A stretch of DNA of 64,000 bases from Cymbidium sinense (GCA_021442155.1 CM038214.1:144556488-144620487), one strand, 5' to 3'; positions 1 to 12,234 are shown, counted from the first letter of the stretch. Notes: generated by a model from the sequence alone, not told the origin. Numbers and translations are program-made.

Positions 1-782
1 TTATTTTATTTTTTTAGGTTTAGGTTTTAGGTTTTATTTTTTAGTTTAGGTTTTTGTTTATTTTTAATTTATTTTATTTTATTTAGTTTAGTTTTAAGTT
101 TAGGCTTAGGTTTAGCTTATTTTAGGTTTATGTTTAGGTTTTATTTATTTTAATTTAGTTTATTTTAGTTTAGGTTTAGGTTTATTTTCTTTTTATTTTA
201 GGTTTAGGTTTTTTTTAGTTTAGGGTTTAGGTTTTATTTTTTATTTATTTTTAAGTTTATTTTTAAGTTTATTTTTTATGCATTAAGTATTTATTTAGTT
301 TTTATTTTATTTTAGTTCAAGTTTATTTTATTTTTCTTTTAGATTTAGTTTTATTTTATTTAGTTTTTTTATTTTTTTAGTTTAGTTTAGGCTTTTACTT
401 ATTTTATTTTATTTTAGTTTAATTTTTATTTTATTTTCTTTTTAGGTTTTGGTTTAGGTGGTTTAGTTTATGTTTTATTTTATTTTTATTTTATTCTACT
501 TTTAATTATTTATTTATTTATTTATTTTTAGTTTAGTTTAGGGTTTAAGTTTTAGGTTTAATTTAGGGTTTAGGGTTTATGGTGGGGTTTAAGTTTAGGG
601 TTTGGGGTTTAGGGTTTAAGGTTTAGGGGTTTAGGTTTAGGTTTTTAGGTTTTAAGTTTTAGGTTTAGGGTTTAGGGTTGTAGATTTAGGGTTTAGGGTT
701 TTTTTTTTTTAGTTTAGGGTTTAGGGTTTAGGGTTTAGGTTGTAGGTTTAGTTCAGGTTTTAGTTTAGGTTTTTGGTTTTGG
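1..782 (+). repeat. Degenerate telomere-like repeat tract 1
   Basis: The first ~530 bases are T-rich TTTAGG, TTTAG and TTTTATTTTA variants. From ~535 to 782 the tract becomes richer in canonical TTTAGGG heptamers, interrupted by small indels. No coding signal is seen. The TTTAGGG orientation is the same as in almost all the other tracts of the window. The gradient from T-rich to G-rich just before a GRP fragment recurs later. Confidence 0.85.
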
Positions 783-1255
783 TTTTAACAAAGAACAAAT
801 TATTCAATATTTCTTCTTTTGATTTCATCAACCAAGTAAAACACCAAGTTTTCTAAGACATACATAGATATAAAATGAGCACGCATAGAGCAAATCAAAA
901 ACCCTAGATAACTAGAATCATCTATATTATAAAGACATAGTTCCATAAGCGGCATATCGGATCGGTCGTTCTTCAGTTTCTCCTATTCCCATCATAACCA
1001 CCCCGGACACTCGAGTATCGGGATCCACCATCATATCCCCTATCTCTCCCTCTACCACTACCATGAATGTAACCTCCGTCGCTCCTCCCGCTTCCATAAC
1101 CACCACTGCTCTGACTACCACCACCATATCCATCATCACATCCACATCCCCCACCACCACTACGATAACTGTAGCCTCCACCTTTGCCTCTACTGCGAGA
1201 TCTAGACTAAGCCTGGTTGATGGTGTTGTTGCTGCTATCAAGCTTCTACCCATTC
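783..1255 (-). pseudogene. GRP7-like glycine-rich RNA-binding protein fragment, copy 1
   Basis: Read on the minus strand this starts inside the end of an RRM domain (remnant of NGQNLDGRNITVNQAQSR), continues into the Gly/Tyr/Ser/Arg-rich tail, and ends in the stop region and ~230 nt of 3' UTR. In plants such proteins are nuclear and cytoplasmic RNA chaperones that act in cold and circadian responses. The start codon and most of the RRM are absent, and indels shift the frame, so the long open frame seen here (M-G-R-S start, Val/Met-rich) is the wrong frame. The 5' junction is CCCATTC next to TTAGGGTTTAGG on the + strand. The 3' end is an A-rich run beside telomere-like repeat. Identification rests on the better preserved copy 7. 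Not a functional gene. Confidence 0.85.
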
Positions 1256-1980
1256 TTAGGGTTTAGGTTTAAGTTTAGGTTTATTAGGTTTTAGGGTTTA
1301 GGTTTTTTTATTTATTTATTTTTTAGGTTTATTTTTTTAGGTTTATGTTTTTTTTTTTTATTTTATTTTATTTTGGGTTTTAGGTTTATTTGATTTTATT
1401 TTACATTTTGTTTTTATTTAGGTTTTTTATTCTTGGGTTTTCATTTAATTTTTTAGTTTAGTTTAGGTTATTATTTATTTTATTTTTATTTATTTTTATT
1501 AAATGTTTTTTGTTTACATTTAAGTTTTATTTTATGATATTATTTTATTCTTTATTTTTTATTTATTTAGGTTTAGGTTTATTTATTTATTTTTTAGGTT
1601 TTATTTAGTTTAGTTTAGGTTTTTTAGGTTTAGGGTTTTAGGGTAGGGTATAGTTTAGGGATTAGGGTTTTAGGGTTTAAGTAGGGTTTAGGAAAGAGGG
1701 GTTTTGGCATTGGGTTTAGTTAGGCTTTGGATTTAGTTTTAGGATTTAGGGATGGTAGTCAACAGGCAGGGTTTAAGATTTGGAGTTTAGGATTTAGGAT
1801 TTAAAGTTTAAGTGGTTTGGGTTTAGGTTTTAGGTTGGGGTTAGGGTTTATGGTTTAGGGGTTATGGAGGGTTTAGGTTGGGGTAGGTTTAGGGTTTAGT
1901 ATTTTATTTAGATTTAGGGTTTAGGTTTTTTTAGTATAGGTTTGTTTAGGTCAGTTTTAGTTTAGGTTTAGGGTTTTGGT
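1256..1980 (+). repeat. Degenerate telomere-like repeat tract 2
   Basis: About 725 bp between GRP copies 1 and 2. The first part is T-rich (TTTATTTTA). From ~1610 it is G-rich, with many TTTAGGG variants (GGTAGGG, TTTAAGG, GGGTATAG). The clustered variants around 1680-1760 are less regular than usual. No gene is seen. Confidence 0.85.
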
Positions 1981-2455
1981 TTTTTTAACAGAGAACAAAT
2001 TCAAATTTAACATTTCTTCTTTCAATTTCACGAACTATGTAGCACGCCAAGTTTTCAATGACACAAGTGACGACATAAATAAAAAATGAGCATGCCTAGA
2101 GCAAATCAAAAACCCTAGATAAATAAAATAATCTTTACTATAAAGACAGTTCCATAAGCAATGGATCGAATCAACCATTCTTCACTTTCTCTAGTTCCCA
2201 TCATGAGCACCCCGACCTCTCGAGTAGTGGGATCCACCATCATATCCCCGATCTCTCCCTCCACCATCACCATGGCTATATCCTCAGCCGCTCCTCCGCT
2301 TCCATAACCACCACTACTCTGACTTGCATCCATATCCACTAGCAACTTCAAATCCCCCACCACCACTGCTATAACCGCCACCTCCGCCTCCACCGCTAGA
2401 TCTAGATTGAGCTTGCTTGACGGTGATGCTCCTACCGTCAAGGTTCTGCCCATTC
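1981..2455 (-). pseudogene. GRP7-like fragment, copy 2
   Basis: Same fragment as copy 1, about 1.2 kb further on and in the same orientation. On the minus strand the 5' end reads NGQNL-G, then Ala-Gln-Ser-Arg and the glycine-rich tail; a piece in the correct frame (QSSGGYGSGG) is visible before another frameshift. The 3' UTR-like part is homologous along its length to copy 1 and ends in an A-rich run. The 5' junction is CATTC followed by ATGAGGGTTTAGG, slightly altered from the consensus. Both ends match the other copies, which points to amplification of one insertion. Pseudogene. Confidence 0.85.
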
Positions 2456-2849
2456 ATGAGGGTTTAGGTTCAGTTTAGGTTGAAATTTTATTTATTATTT
2501 ATTTTTAGGTTAGTTTTTTAGGTTTAAGCTTTTATTTAATTTTTATTTTAAAATTATTTTATTTTTATTTTACATTTTGTTTTTATTATATTTAGGTTTT
2601 TCATTCCTATGTTTATTTTATTTTTTAGTTTAGTTTAGGCTTTTATTTATTTTATTTTAGTTTATTTTTATTAGTTTATTTTATTTTAATTTTAGGGTTA
2701 GGTTTAGGATTTAGTTTAGGTTTTTATTTTATTTTATTATTTTATTTTATTTAGGTTTACGTTTTTTTATTTTATTTTAGGTTATATTTAGATTAGGTTT
2801 AGGTTTTTTGGTTATTAGGGTTTAATGTTTACGATTTAAGATTTTAGGG
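2456..2849 (+). repeat. Degenerate telomere-like repeat tract 3
   Basis: About 390 bp of T-rich TTTAGG/TTTTATTTTA, ending in TTTTAGGG directly before the poly(T) (minus-strand poly(A)) of LINE 1. The last repeat unit is the 3' flank of the LINE insertion. No gene is seen. Confidence 0.85.
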
Positions 2850-2858
2850 TTTTTTTTT

Positions 2859-2892
2859 GGGGGGGGGGGACCCCATGTAGGGGTATTTTATT
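2859..2892 (-). promoter_or_regulatory. LINE 1 3' terminus: polyadenylation signal and hairpin
   Basis: On the minus strand, AATAAA (2892-2887) is followed by ACCCC-TACAT-GGGGT (2884-2870), a 5-bp stem with a 5-nt loop. A C11 run (2869-2859) and the poly(A) tail come next. The signal and hairpin recur in LINE 4, and the hairpin in weaker form in LINE 2. Such 3' stem-loops can be recognition sites for LINE reverse transcriptases; that role is inferred here. The C11 run is unique to this copy. Confidence 0.6.
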
Positions 2893-5800
2893 GCCACAAA
2901 AAGAGAGTTACAAGGTCCTTAAAAGGGATAAACTTCAGAACTACTGCTCAAAGAGCTACAATCAGCCTAAGGAGTAAATCCCCTATCTAAGTACATCCAA
3001 AAGCAAAAGAAGGCATTAAAGCAAGCAAAAGATATAATGAGATTAACATAAAAAGCCAAAGGAAGATTAGGGCCAATGCTCTGCAGGACGTGAGAATGCA
3101 TGACACTGTGGAGCAAGCCTACAAGAGGACAATAGAGAAGCACCTGTATAGCATCTATTTGGTAAATGTCTTGATATCTTTAGTACCTATAAATACAATC
3201 AAGACCATATACAGGGTAGATAGAGAGTCACCAAAACCCAGAATGAGAAAGGGGTTCCCATCCTGGTTATAGGACCCGATATAAGACACCATTTCAATGA
3301 ATTCCCAACACCAATACAAGTAGTTCATCATATACATTAGGCAAGCTACTATAAGTCCAACCCATTCGATATAGCATGATAAGGTTTGAATATGAATTAG
3401 TTAAGATCATCTTAACAGTGATCTGCATAAGTCTAACAAAGCTAGGCAAAAGATAAGAGAAGCAAAAAGTAAAATGGTTTTCAGGCTGGCTGCAAAGACC
3501 ATAAGTAGCAAACAACAAATAGGCAACACCACATTGCCAGCCAGGTGAATTAAGGAAGCTACAAGAAACCAGAAAGTCAGCAAACCCCCAGCCCAAATGG
3601 GTTGGAAAGAAAGTAGCAGATAGTAAAAATAAGGTAGAGAGCAGCTTCTCCTTTATTTGGATGCACTTCCCACTGCAAAAAAAAATTCTAGTAAGAGATA
3701 ATAAGAGCAAAAGTTCAAGAATGTTGCTTAGTAGAACAAGATCCAGCTCACAAAATAAGAACAAATAACTGGGTGACCAATAACCCAACTATATATAAAA
3801 GTTAAAATAGTGATTAAGACCGTAAAGCAAAAGAGTACTCCTCATGAATCTGCATGTTCTCATCATAGTCAAGAGAGGGAAAATAACAAAAGGAAATATT
3901 AGTAACAACCCAGATATTAGTAGCAAAATAAGACAAAAAAAAACAAAGAGCACTTGTTGAGCAAGGTACTCTAAAAACTAATTCCAGTCCTGCAAAGAGA
4001 TATTAAAGTAGACATGGGATTTCACAAATAGCAAAATAGAATAAGGAAGGTTGTAACCATTTGATGCTCAACATCCTACTTGGAAAAAAAGAAATTAAGT
4101 CAAGCAAGAAAGTCAAAACCCAAACTCAATCTGATTACAAAAATAGTAGGAATGAGAAGAAAGTAGCAGATATGAAGGGATAGGTAATGAAAAGTTCCCC
4201 ATCACAAGCCAATCCAGTAAGAGACATTTAGTGCAAACAGTTCAATAGCAGGTTGCTTAAGAACACATTAATCCAATTACGCCAAAGATAATGTGATAAT
4301 AACCGGGAGGTTGGCACCAATTATGCATATATGATAAACCATTGATTAAGTTCAAGCATAATAGAAGAATGATCTTCAAGATTTGCATGTTCACATCATA
4401 GCATCTGGAGGAAACCAGGGAAGACCAAGTAGCTCGATGTTAGCGAAAGACAAAAGAAAAACAAAGAAAGAAAACTTGGCAAGGTACTCAAAATTCCAAA
4501 AACCAATAGTGGAGACCTTGTTATAGTTTTTACAACCATTAAGAAAAGCAATCTTTAAGAACAAAGATATAAAATAGAGAATGAAAGAGTTCAAGTAATT
4601 CCCACCAAGTAAACAGTATTACCCACAACCTCAGCAAAGGCAGAATGAAAATCCATTAAGTAACTCCAGACCTGCTGAGCATGGGAAACAAGTCCAGAAA
4701 TAGCAGATTGGTAGCCTCAAGGGTCCAATTCAGCCAACAACTAAGAAAGGAGATACCAACAAGTTGACCATAAGAAAAGCCATTAAGAGTAGAGAGTGCA
4801 TAAAAATGATCCCATAATAAAAGAGAAGAATCCTGACTATGGAAAATAGAACCAGGATGAAAAGGGAATATATGTGATCAAAAAATAGCCATGATAAACA
4901 CAAACAATTGGAAAATCGAGAAACAAAAAACATCCATAAGTCATAAAGACAACAATCTGGAAATAGGTCCCAAAAAACCAATGACTAGCATTAAAAGGAG
5001 TAAAGACCTTTCCAGATCGATACATCTAGCAAGAGGAGAATGAGAGGGAAAACAAAGTAAAACCAAAGAGAGAGGCAAACATGAAAACCCATTCTACGAG
5101 CAAGGAAAATAGCAAAAAAAAAATTCTCTCTAGATAAGAACAGTAAAAGAGATTGACCAAAGCCCCAATCTCAGAAACATCCTGAACAAAAAGGATTTGC
5201 TGAACAAAATAACTAGAATCAATCTGAAGAAACTCCATCCAGTTCAAAAAAAGCAGGCAAAGAAAGAAACGAATGCGAGATTCCACCCAGAAAGTAAAAG
5301 AAGCATAAAAAAATATATCCAAGAAGTAGTATCAAAGTTTGCACAATAATAAGTCTACTAGAAGGTAAGGAGTTCACCAGACACAGAAGAAAACACAAAA
5401 ACAACCTTGGCGGTGGAAGAAAGAAGAAAGCCTCCCACAAGATCCCACCAAAGGGACCCTGAATCGAAAATGGTTTCCAAAGAGAAGCGGTGGGGTCTAG
5501 ATTCTAGTATAAACAACAACCAAGAAGATAAATATCAACAAAAAGGCCAAAAAATCTCTTCATGTAGAAAAATAAAATAAAAGATAACTCCCAGAAATAA
5601 AAGGAAAATGTCAGCTCAAAGCTAGAGTCAAAGAGAATATCAGCAGTAGCCTGAGATATAATAGGGGAGACAAGTAGCATGTCAAAAGCCAACCACCAAT
5701 CATTATCAGCTAAAATCAACAACCTAATAGTAAACCATCAAAGTGAATATTGCAACCAGCATAATGAACACTAATACAATGCATAGAAACATCATAGGTA

Positions 5801-6295
5801 ACTAAGATGCTCCAGCAGAATATCTTTGAGAAAGCACAGTTAAATTAATGGTAGCTAAACCCATCAAAATAAATATCTCCATCTAGCGGATTAAGCCCCT
5901 AGGATTAAGAATGAAGGCAGCATTGATATTAAAATCCCAAATAGAAGTGGTGTTATAAAACCAATAGCAGCTGACCCATAGCTCAACAAAATTCCAATGC
6001 AGGGTATTAGTATGCACATAGCTCAATGGAAGCCCTTTATCAATGTAAATGCCAGAAGCAAAGAGCCTCTAAATAAAGGAGAAGCTATTAAAACACCAAA
6101 TCATGGCACATATATCAAGACAACAAATAATATCCGGTGTGAAGCATCCACAAAAGACACAAAAAGGAACATAAAGCCATAAAATAAAGAGGCAACAATT
6201 AAAAGATGAATGGACAGTATACATCAAAAGGTTAGATTAAATTTTAAGATAAGGAAACCCAGAATTTTCCAAGTTAACTAGACCACGCAAGTGTT
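2893..6295 (-). other. LINE 1 long 3' region downstream of RNase H
   Basis: About 3.4 kb between the end of the RNase H remnant and the 3' terminus, A/purine-rich on + and therefore U-rich in the transcript. It aligns in patches with the same part of LINEs 2 and 4, so it belongs to the element and is not a later insertion. The minus strand holds several open frames coding Phe/Leu-rich hydrophobic peptides (3294-3788, 4730-4981, 5026-5322, 5504-5722). I recognise no protein family in them, and the U-rich composition alone would produce hydrophobic codons. Probably 3' UTR. Confidence 0.6.
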
Positions 6296-6829
6296 TGGTT
6301 AAGGTGAGTTGATCAAAGAAGATGATACCATCGGATCTAGCGCAGTTGCAAGGTAGTCGACAAGCATTTCCTTCACGCATGAGTGAGTGATGTTAAAATT
6401 TAGTTGGGAAAGAAGGCTCTAGTTTTCTTGAGGAGGTAGTACAATTGTGCTCATTTTGGTGGAAGTCAAATATCAATCAAGAAGAGCATCCACCTCAATC
6501 CAAATATCGAGCGACCATTTTGGAGGTAAATCTCAAAAGCTTTTGTAGGCGCCATAAGCTCGATAAATGGGGTCACGAGGAAATAAGGGGATAAGCAAAA
6601 GCACATAGTATTATACCCTTAGAGTCACGAAAATGCCACCACAACCAGAGCCATTATGAGAGACAGAGCCATCAGTATTAATTTTAATAATATGGTCAAG
6701 AGGTTTTTTCCAATAAATAATCTTGTCATTTCGACAGTAAGGTTGGTCCGGCAGGTTAAAGCCTAGTTTATTGGCCACAAATTTATAGCCTTTGATTGTA
6801 TTGAATGAGATTGGATTTAAACAAGTCAT
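6296..6829 (-). pseudogene. LINE 1 ORF2 RNase H domain remnant
   Basis: The minus-strand frame at 6829-6611 gives a basic lead-in (KKPLDHIIKINTDGS) with the first catalytic Asp in NTDGS, then a Gly-rich turn CGGIF. The remainder, including the AELMA glutamate segment and the later Asp, lies in shifted frames down to ~6300. RNase H at the C-terminus is common in plant LINEs. Compare LINE 4, where the domain runs intact through VDTQLLIDL. Confidence 0.8.
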
Positions 6830-9800
6830 GACACGTGGTTCATAGGGATCTCATGATGTTTTGCATCATTTCGGTCCATCCATATGAATCAGATAAAAGT
6901 GATAGCAGTGATGACTTTAATGTGACCTTTAATAGTATTATCAAAATAGACTTCAAGAAGTTAATATAAAGAAAGAGGGCCATTGAAATTGATAGTGTTA
7001 AAAAGATCATCATACCAAATCCAAAGCTTAGAGCAATGGCCCCATTAACCAAAACATGATTAACATTCTCAATATGGAAACAACATTGACATTTAGAGGG
7101 TAAATGGAACCCTTTACCCTACAACAAGGAATCAACAGGGATAAAACTTTTCAGAATATGCCAAGTAAGAATAGAATAAGAAGTAGGGATATTGTTATTC
7201 CAAAGTTTGGAGAACACATAGGAGGAATCATGAGTATCTTTAATGTGGAGCAACACATTTTTGAGGTTGAAATCACCATTATGTGAGAGCTTAAAGAGAA
7301 TCTGGTCTTGATTGTTTGGAGTGATAGGAATAGTAGAAACCATATTCAAGAAAGTAAAAGGGATAAAATCAACAAGCTTACTATTGTTCCACTTATTGTT
7401 ATGCTAGAAAGAGTTTACTCTAATAGCGGCAGTGGAATGGGTGGAGAGTAAGTCATCAATGGATCCACATCCACTCAATTATCTTGCCAAAAGAAAGAAG
7501 GAGTTAATGCCCCAAAAAATTAAGGATTTTGCATCCCATTTAACGAACAAAGTCTTTTCCACAGGAGAATCACCCAATTTAAAGGGACAAATGATGCTTA
7601 CCTAACAATATTTAGCGTCACAAATTAGCCCAAAGACTATGATTACTCTAAAATTCCACCGAGTTTATAGGAAAAGGCATTGATAGCTTCTTTTATGGAT
7701 TTACAACCAAGACCACCTTCGTCAAAAGTTCCACAACTTTTAAACCAAGAGGTCTAGTGCATTCTTTTAGAGGAGGTATTGGAGCCCCAGAAAAAATTGT
7801 TTAAGAGATGCTCTATTCTGTTGATGATTGAAATGGTCGGCACAATAGTTTGGATGAGATATAAAGGCATGGAATTAAGAGTGCTCTTAATCAAGGTGAG
7901 CCTACCACTGAAAGAGAGTAAATAAAATTTCCAAACCGAAATTTTATTAGATATTTTATGAATAAGGTCATCAAAAATACGAGATCTTTTCTGGCCTTTA
8001 AAAAGCGGAGCCCCGAGATAATTAATGGGAAGTTGATTTTACTTAAAATTAGTAATTTTGGAGATTTGATTAAGTCTATTGGTAGGAATCTTAGCTGAGG
8101 GAATAAAACAACATTTTCTTTCATTGAGAAAGAGACCACTAACTTTGCCAAAATCATTTAAGAGATTCTTAATAGTTTTAACATGTTGAAGAGAGGCGTT
8201 GCAAAATATTATAAAATCATCAGCAAAGCTAAGATGAGAAACAAGGAAGCCACCATGAGTTTTAAAAAACATGTTAGGATTTTTAATGAAAAGATCATTG
8301 AGGCTCCTTGAAAGATATTCTATTGCAATGATAAAAAGAGAAGGAGAAAGCGGCTCACCTTGTCGCAAATCATGGCTCAAAGTAAAGAAACCAAGGGACT
8401 CACCATTCATGATAATAGAAAACCAGACATTAGTGATAAACCTTTTAATAATCTGATAAAATTATTAGAGAAACCAAACAAATGTATGATTTGAAAGAGG
8501 AAATCCCACGAGAGGTTGTCAAAGGCTTTAGAGATGTCCAATTTGAAGAGGATATTACCTCCTCTGGAAGGAACATCAATGTCATGAACTAGCTCTTGAG
8601 CGAGAAGAATATTATCAGATATGGCTCTATTTTTTTAACGCCTTTGGTTAGGGGAGATGATTTTAGGGAGCAAAGGACTAATCTATTATTAATTAATTTA
8701 GCAATGATTTTGGAAAAGGCAAAGGCTAATAGGTCTAAAATCACCCAAGATTTAGGATTGTTGGTTTTGGGAATAAGGACAATAAGTACTTAAAAAATAT
8801 TTAGAATAGAGCCATCAAAGAAATCAATAACAACATCAATAAGATCGATTTAATAAAAGGCCAATGTTGAAAGAAATGAGTCATATAGCCATCAGGGCCG
8901 ACAGCAGAATCGGTGTTCATGCTATTGAGAGTACTACTAATCTCACTTAGAGGATGCATAGTGAGCAAATGGTTATCCTCATTGTTAATCATAGAAGGGA
9001 TTAGATGGGTGTTGGAGGGGGTTTCTAATGAAGGATTAAAGTTTAATAAATTTTGAAAGTGATGTATGACAGATTCCTTAATTTCATTATTATCAGTTAT
9101 CCAACCACCATTAGAGTTCTTAATTTTCTTAATCGAGTTTAATGCTTTCCATTCATTGCAAATAGCATGGAAATACCTTGTGTTTCTGTAAGCCATCGAA
9201 TATGTTTGCTAGCAAATTTTTAACGCCAATAGGTTTCCTCCATATTTTGGTAATTAATCAAGTTATCTTTGGCAATGCTCAACTCATCAAGCTTACTGGG
9301 ATTAGTTAAGACAGCCTCTTCAAGAGAACAAACCACTTGTTCCATAGCTTTAAGATTGGTAAAATGATTTTTAAATATGTACTTGTTCCACCAATTGAGG
9401 TTTTGTTTAAGTCTTTTGAGCTTAAGCCAAATGAATCATGCCTTTAACGAATTATCGGGTGAATGCCATCCAATTAGTGAAAACAACATTAGTGAAATCA
9501 TGTTGGGTCCACATATTTTGGAATCTAAAAGGTGAGGGAGTAGAAGGGTTAAAGGGGAGTTTTGTATAGATCAAAGAGGAGCATGATCGGACAAAGTTCG
9601 CTCAAATGCTCAGAGGTAAGAGGCCATTGGTTGATCCAAAGAGAATTAAAGAGGGTCATGTCAAGACGCTGCCAAAGTCTAGAGTTATGCCACGTGTAAT
9701 CAGACCCAAAGAAACCAATGTCAATCAGATTGCAATCTAGGATCATATTAGAGAAGTCTTCCATGGAATGGAGGTTAGGAGAACATCCTCCCTCCTTTGA

Positions 9801-10208
9801 AGAAGCAATGATAGTGTTGAAATCACCCCCAACCAACCAGGGAAGGTTAACCGAAGAGGCGAAGGTTCTTAAGTGATTCCAAAGGATGTTCCTACCGACT
9901 CTATTGCAAGAAGCATAGATAAATGAACCAAAAGTCAAAAACTCACCTAAAGAAATTTTGACATTAACTAATTGATCAAGATCATCAATGATGGATATGG
10001 TGATGGAATTATTCCAAAAACACCAAATTTTATTATTAAGATTGAAGAGAAATTTTGAAATCCAAGTGATCTAAACATGAGCAATCTTGGAAGAGTTAAT
10101 GAAAGGCTCAATAATAACAAGTAATTTGATGTTATGAGCATGACAGGCTCTAACAGTTATGGATAGGGAGTCCCCACAACCGATATTCCAAATAGGAAAA
10201 TTAATCAC
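6296..10208 (-). pseudogene. LINE 1 ORF2 (endonuclease-reverse transcriptase-RNase H), broken
   Basis: ORF2 would nick the target, reverse-transcribe the element RNA and degrade the hybrid. The start region reads V-I-N-F-P-I-W-N-I, with GTG at 10208 where LINE 2 has ATG. Endonuclease: catalytic Glu in EPF (~10090-10110) and GGDFN (9549-9938). Linker: RYFHAICNEWKALN (8801-9196). Reverse transcriptase: the G(L)RQGDPLSP block appears as DLRQGEPLSP, followed by SFADDFIIF, in one frame at 8039-8410. The zf-RVT zinc region (7000-7350) includes a Cys-rich PSKCQCC stretch and VNHVLVNG. RNase H: INTDGSVSHNGSGCGG at 6611-6829. Many frameshifts separate these pieces. Glu for Asp in QGDP and the lost start are further decay. 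Confidence 0.85.
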
Positions 10209-10273
10209 AATAAGAAATCCAAAAAGGATAAGGTAAAGAAAAGAAATGGAAAAAGGAAGAGAGGAGGACATAA

Positions 10274-11655
10274 TTATTTGTGAGGTGTTAGAGAAGAACG
10301 AGTGGTTCTAGTGAAGTTATTATTAGTCATTTTGGCTTTATAAGATTTTTTTAATAATAGTTTGGAAGGGTCTATCAGTATCCAAAGTATCTCCATCAGA
10401 AAGGGATTGGTTTTTGGTATCCAGAATAGGAGCAATATCAGTCAATGTTTTAGTAGTGGTGATTTCTCATTCTTGATGTAGAAGAAAGAGAAATTGGGAT
10501 GAGTATCACTCAGAGAAATAGAAGGGGAGGTTCTTGCACCATTAATAGTAAATATCATTCTCATTTGCCATGATGCATATTGGTGATTTTGACACCAAAG
10601 GATCAACATTATTTTGATCCAATATAAGATTCCCATTCAAATTGTCATCAAGATTCAAATGGAGCAAAGGATTGTCATGAGAAGCCAAATTATTAAAACT
10701 AGGAGTAGTTCTAGGTAAGTTATCATTAGTTTCTTCACACACATCAATAGTAGTATTTATACCAAGCTCAGAATGTTTTTCATTAGACAAATCAGTATGT
10801 AATAAAGGAGTAGGTGTAGGAGGATGAGTTCCATTATGAGTAGCTTTAGGAACATAAGCTAACTTATTGGTTTTCCCAGTTCCAAGAGAGGTATTAGTGT
10901 CCTGTGATATATTCTTTTTGAGGTTAGGGTGTAACACAAAGCATTCAGAGTGATCATGATCATGGATCTTACAGTGAGTGCAAAAGATGAGGAAATTTTC
11001 AAATTCTACTTTATGGTTATATCCGAATTTTTCTAAACCGATCCAAACTTCTTTGGGGTATTTTTTGGTAATGTCAATCTCAACCAAGATACATGCAACA
11101 GATGGTTGAATCTAGTGGCAGTGGCTTGATCAATTTGAAGGGGTCTACCAAATAGAGCCCCAACCGCAAATAGAACTTGGTGAGTAACATAGTGAATTCT
11201 CATGTTGGGAAAAGAAAGCCATAAAGGAACAATAGGGATTCTCTTTGACATCAAAAAAAGGGTGACCATTTCAAGAGCCGCATTTGACAATTATACACAA
11301 AATAGGAGCGAGAGCAAGACTAGAATAATCTAAATCATTTGATAATAAGTATATGTGAGGATCAATCGACCAATAGTGAAGACTCCAGAAAGCTTTAAGC
11401 TATGGAAGAAAGATCAGATATTATCTAGAGTAGGGGCAGAGAGAATTTACCAACCAAAGAGAACTCAAAGGCTTAGCTAATTTCTCCACATCCTTGTCGA
11501 GGAACACATGACAGCAGGCAATGGAATGAGGTAGAAATTAAGTTAACAAATTAGAGCAAGGGTTCTTACCGAAGAGCATCCTTAAGGACTTGAGCGAAGC
11601 ATTAGCAAAATCGGATCAAAATACCTTTAGGATCAATGGGCAAGCGGCGCATGAG
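10274..11655 (-). pseudogene. LINE 1 ORF1 (DUF4283-like, CCHC zinc knuckle), broken and 5'-truncated
   Basis: ORF1 of plant L1-like elements is an RNA-binding, particle-forming protein. One frame (11290-11033) carries PNMRIHYVTHQVLFAVGALF, typical of the DUF4283 region. A second frame (11087-10542) carries VEIDITKKYPKEVWIG, then the knuckle with Cys36, Cys39, His44 and Cys49 of that 181-residue frame (CX2CX4HX4C), all four ligands intact. A Ser/Thr/Asn-rich tail follows, and the C-terminus TRTTRSSLTPHK ends at TAA 10274-10276. ORF1 ends ~65 bp before ORF2 starts. The N-terminal residues are missing at the truncated 5' end. Confidence 0.85.
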
Positions 11656-12222
11656 GGGTTAGGGTTTAAGGTTTATGTTTAATGTTTACTTTGGTTTAGT
11701 TTAGGGGTTTAGGTTTAGGGTTTGGTTTAGATATAAAGTTAGTTTAATGCATTTAAAGTGGGTTTAGGTTTTAGTGTTGATTTTAGGGTTTAGGTTAGTT
11801 ATGATTTAGGGATTAGGGTTTTAGGGTAGGGTAGGGTTTAAGTTTAGTTAAGTATAGAGGTTTTAGGTTTAGGGTTTAAGGTTAGGTTTTATTTTAGGGT
11901 TTATTTAAACTTTAAATTAGTTTATAGTTTAGGTTTAAGGTTAGTTATTTATTTTAGGTTTAATTTAGGAGTTGGTTTAAGTTTAGTTTTAGGTTTTATA
12001 TAGTTATTAAGTTTAGTTAAGGGTTTAGGGTTTAGGGTTTATGGTTTTAGGGTTAGGTTTGGGGTTTAGGGTTAAGGGTTTAGGCAAGAGCTATAGGGAT
12101 GTTTAGGTTTAGGGTTTAAGTTTAAGGTTCAGTTTAGTTTTAGGAGTTTAGGTTTATAGTTTAGGGTTATTTTTAGGTTTAATTAGGGTTTAGGGTTTGG
12201 GATAGGGTTTAAGGGTTTAGGG
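11656..12222 (+). repeat. Telomere-like spacer between LINE 1 and LINE 2
   Basis: About 570 bp rich in TTTAGGG with many single-base variants (TTTAAGG, GGTAGGG, TTTAGTT). It is the 5' flank of LINE 1 and the 3' flank of LINE 2. The two elements point the same way with only this repeat between them. No gene is seen. Confidence 0.85.
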
Positions 12223-12234
12223 TTTTTTTTTTTT

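Larger units (their letters stand above)
2850..11655 (-). mobile_element. LINE 1: L1-like non-LTR retrotransposon, nearly full length, degenerate
   Basis: The order on the minus strand is ORF1 (DUF4283-like, zinc knuckle), ORF2 (endonuclease, reverse transcriptase, zf-RVT, RNase H), a long 3' region and a poly(A) tail. The tail is the T9 run at 2850-2858 and joins CCCTAAAA directly. There are no LTRs and no integrase. The 5' end stops inside the N-terminal part of ORF1 when compared with LINEs 2, 3 and 5, so this copy is slightly 5'-truncated. Frameshifts are frequent in both ORFs and no autonomous activity is expected. It is flanked on both sides by telomere-like repeat; because the target is itself repetitive, a target-site duplication cannot be distinguished. 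Confidence 0.9.

Noticed and set aside
1..782. A true chromosome end (telomere)
   Set aside because: The repeats are heavily degenerate, interrupted by LINEs and GRP fragments, and continue over the whole 64 kb, so the region is better described as interstitial or subtelomeric repeat.
927..1253. Minus-strand Val/Met-rich frames beginning MGR in GRP copies (also 2115-2453, 60258-60443, 63329-63592)
   Set aside because: They run one frame away from the GRP frame; NGQNLDGRNITVNQAQSR lies in the neighbouring frame, so these are out-of-frame readings of the fragment.
1063..1266. Plus-strand Thr/Ser-rich open frames opposite GRP copies (also 44836-45066, 48034-48297, 21323-21523)
   Set aside because: They are antisense shadows of the glycine-rich codons (GGN read as NCC), with no independent start context or conservation.
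8271..8793. Plus-strand open frames inside the LINEs (for example 8271-8456, 8596-8793, 18948-19139, 38735-39046)
   Set aside because: They lie opposite recognised ORF2 domains and have no motifs of their own.
2850..11655. LTR retrotransposon or integrated pararetrovirus
   Set aside because: There are no LTRs, protease or integrase; the reverse transcriptase, AP-type endonuclease and poly(A) tail are those of an L1-like LINE.
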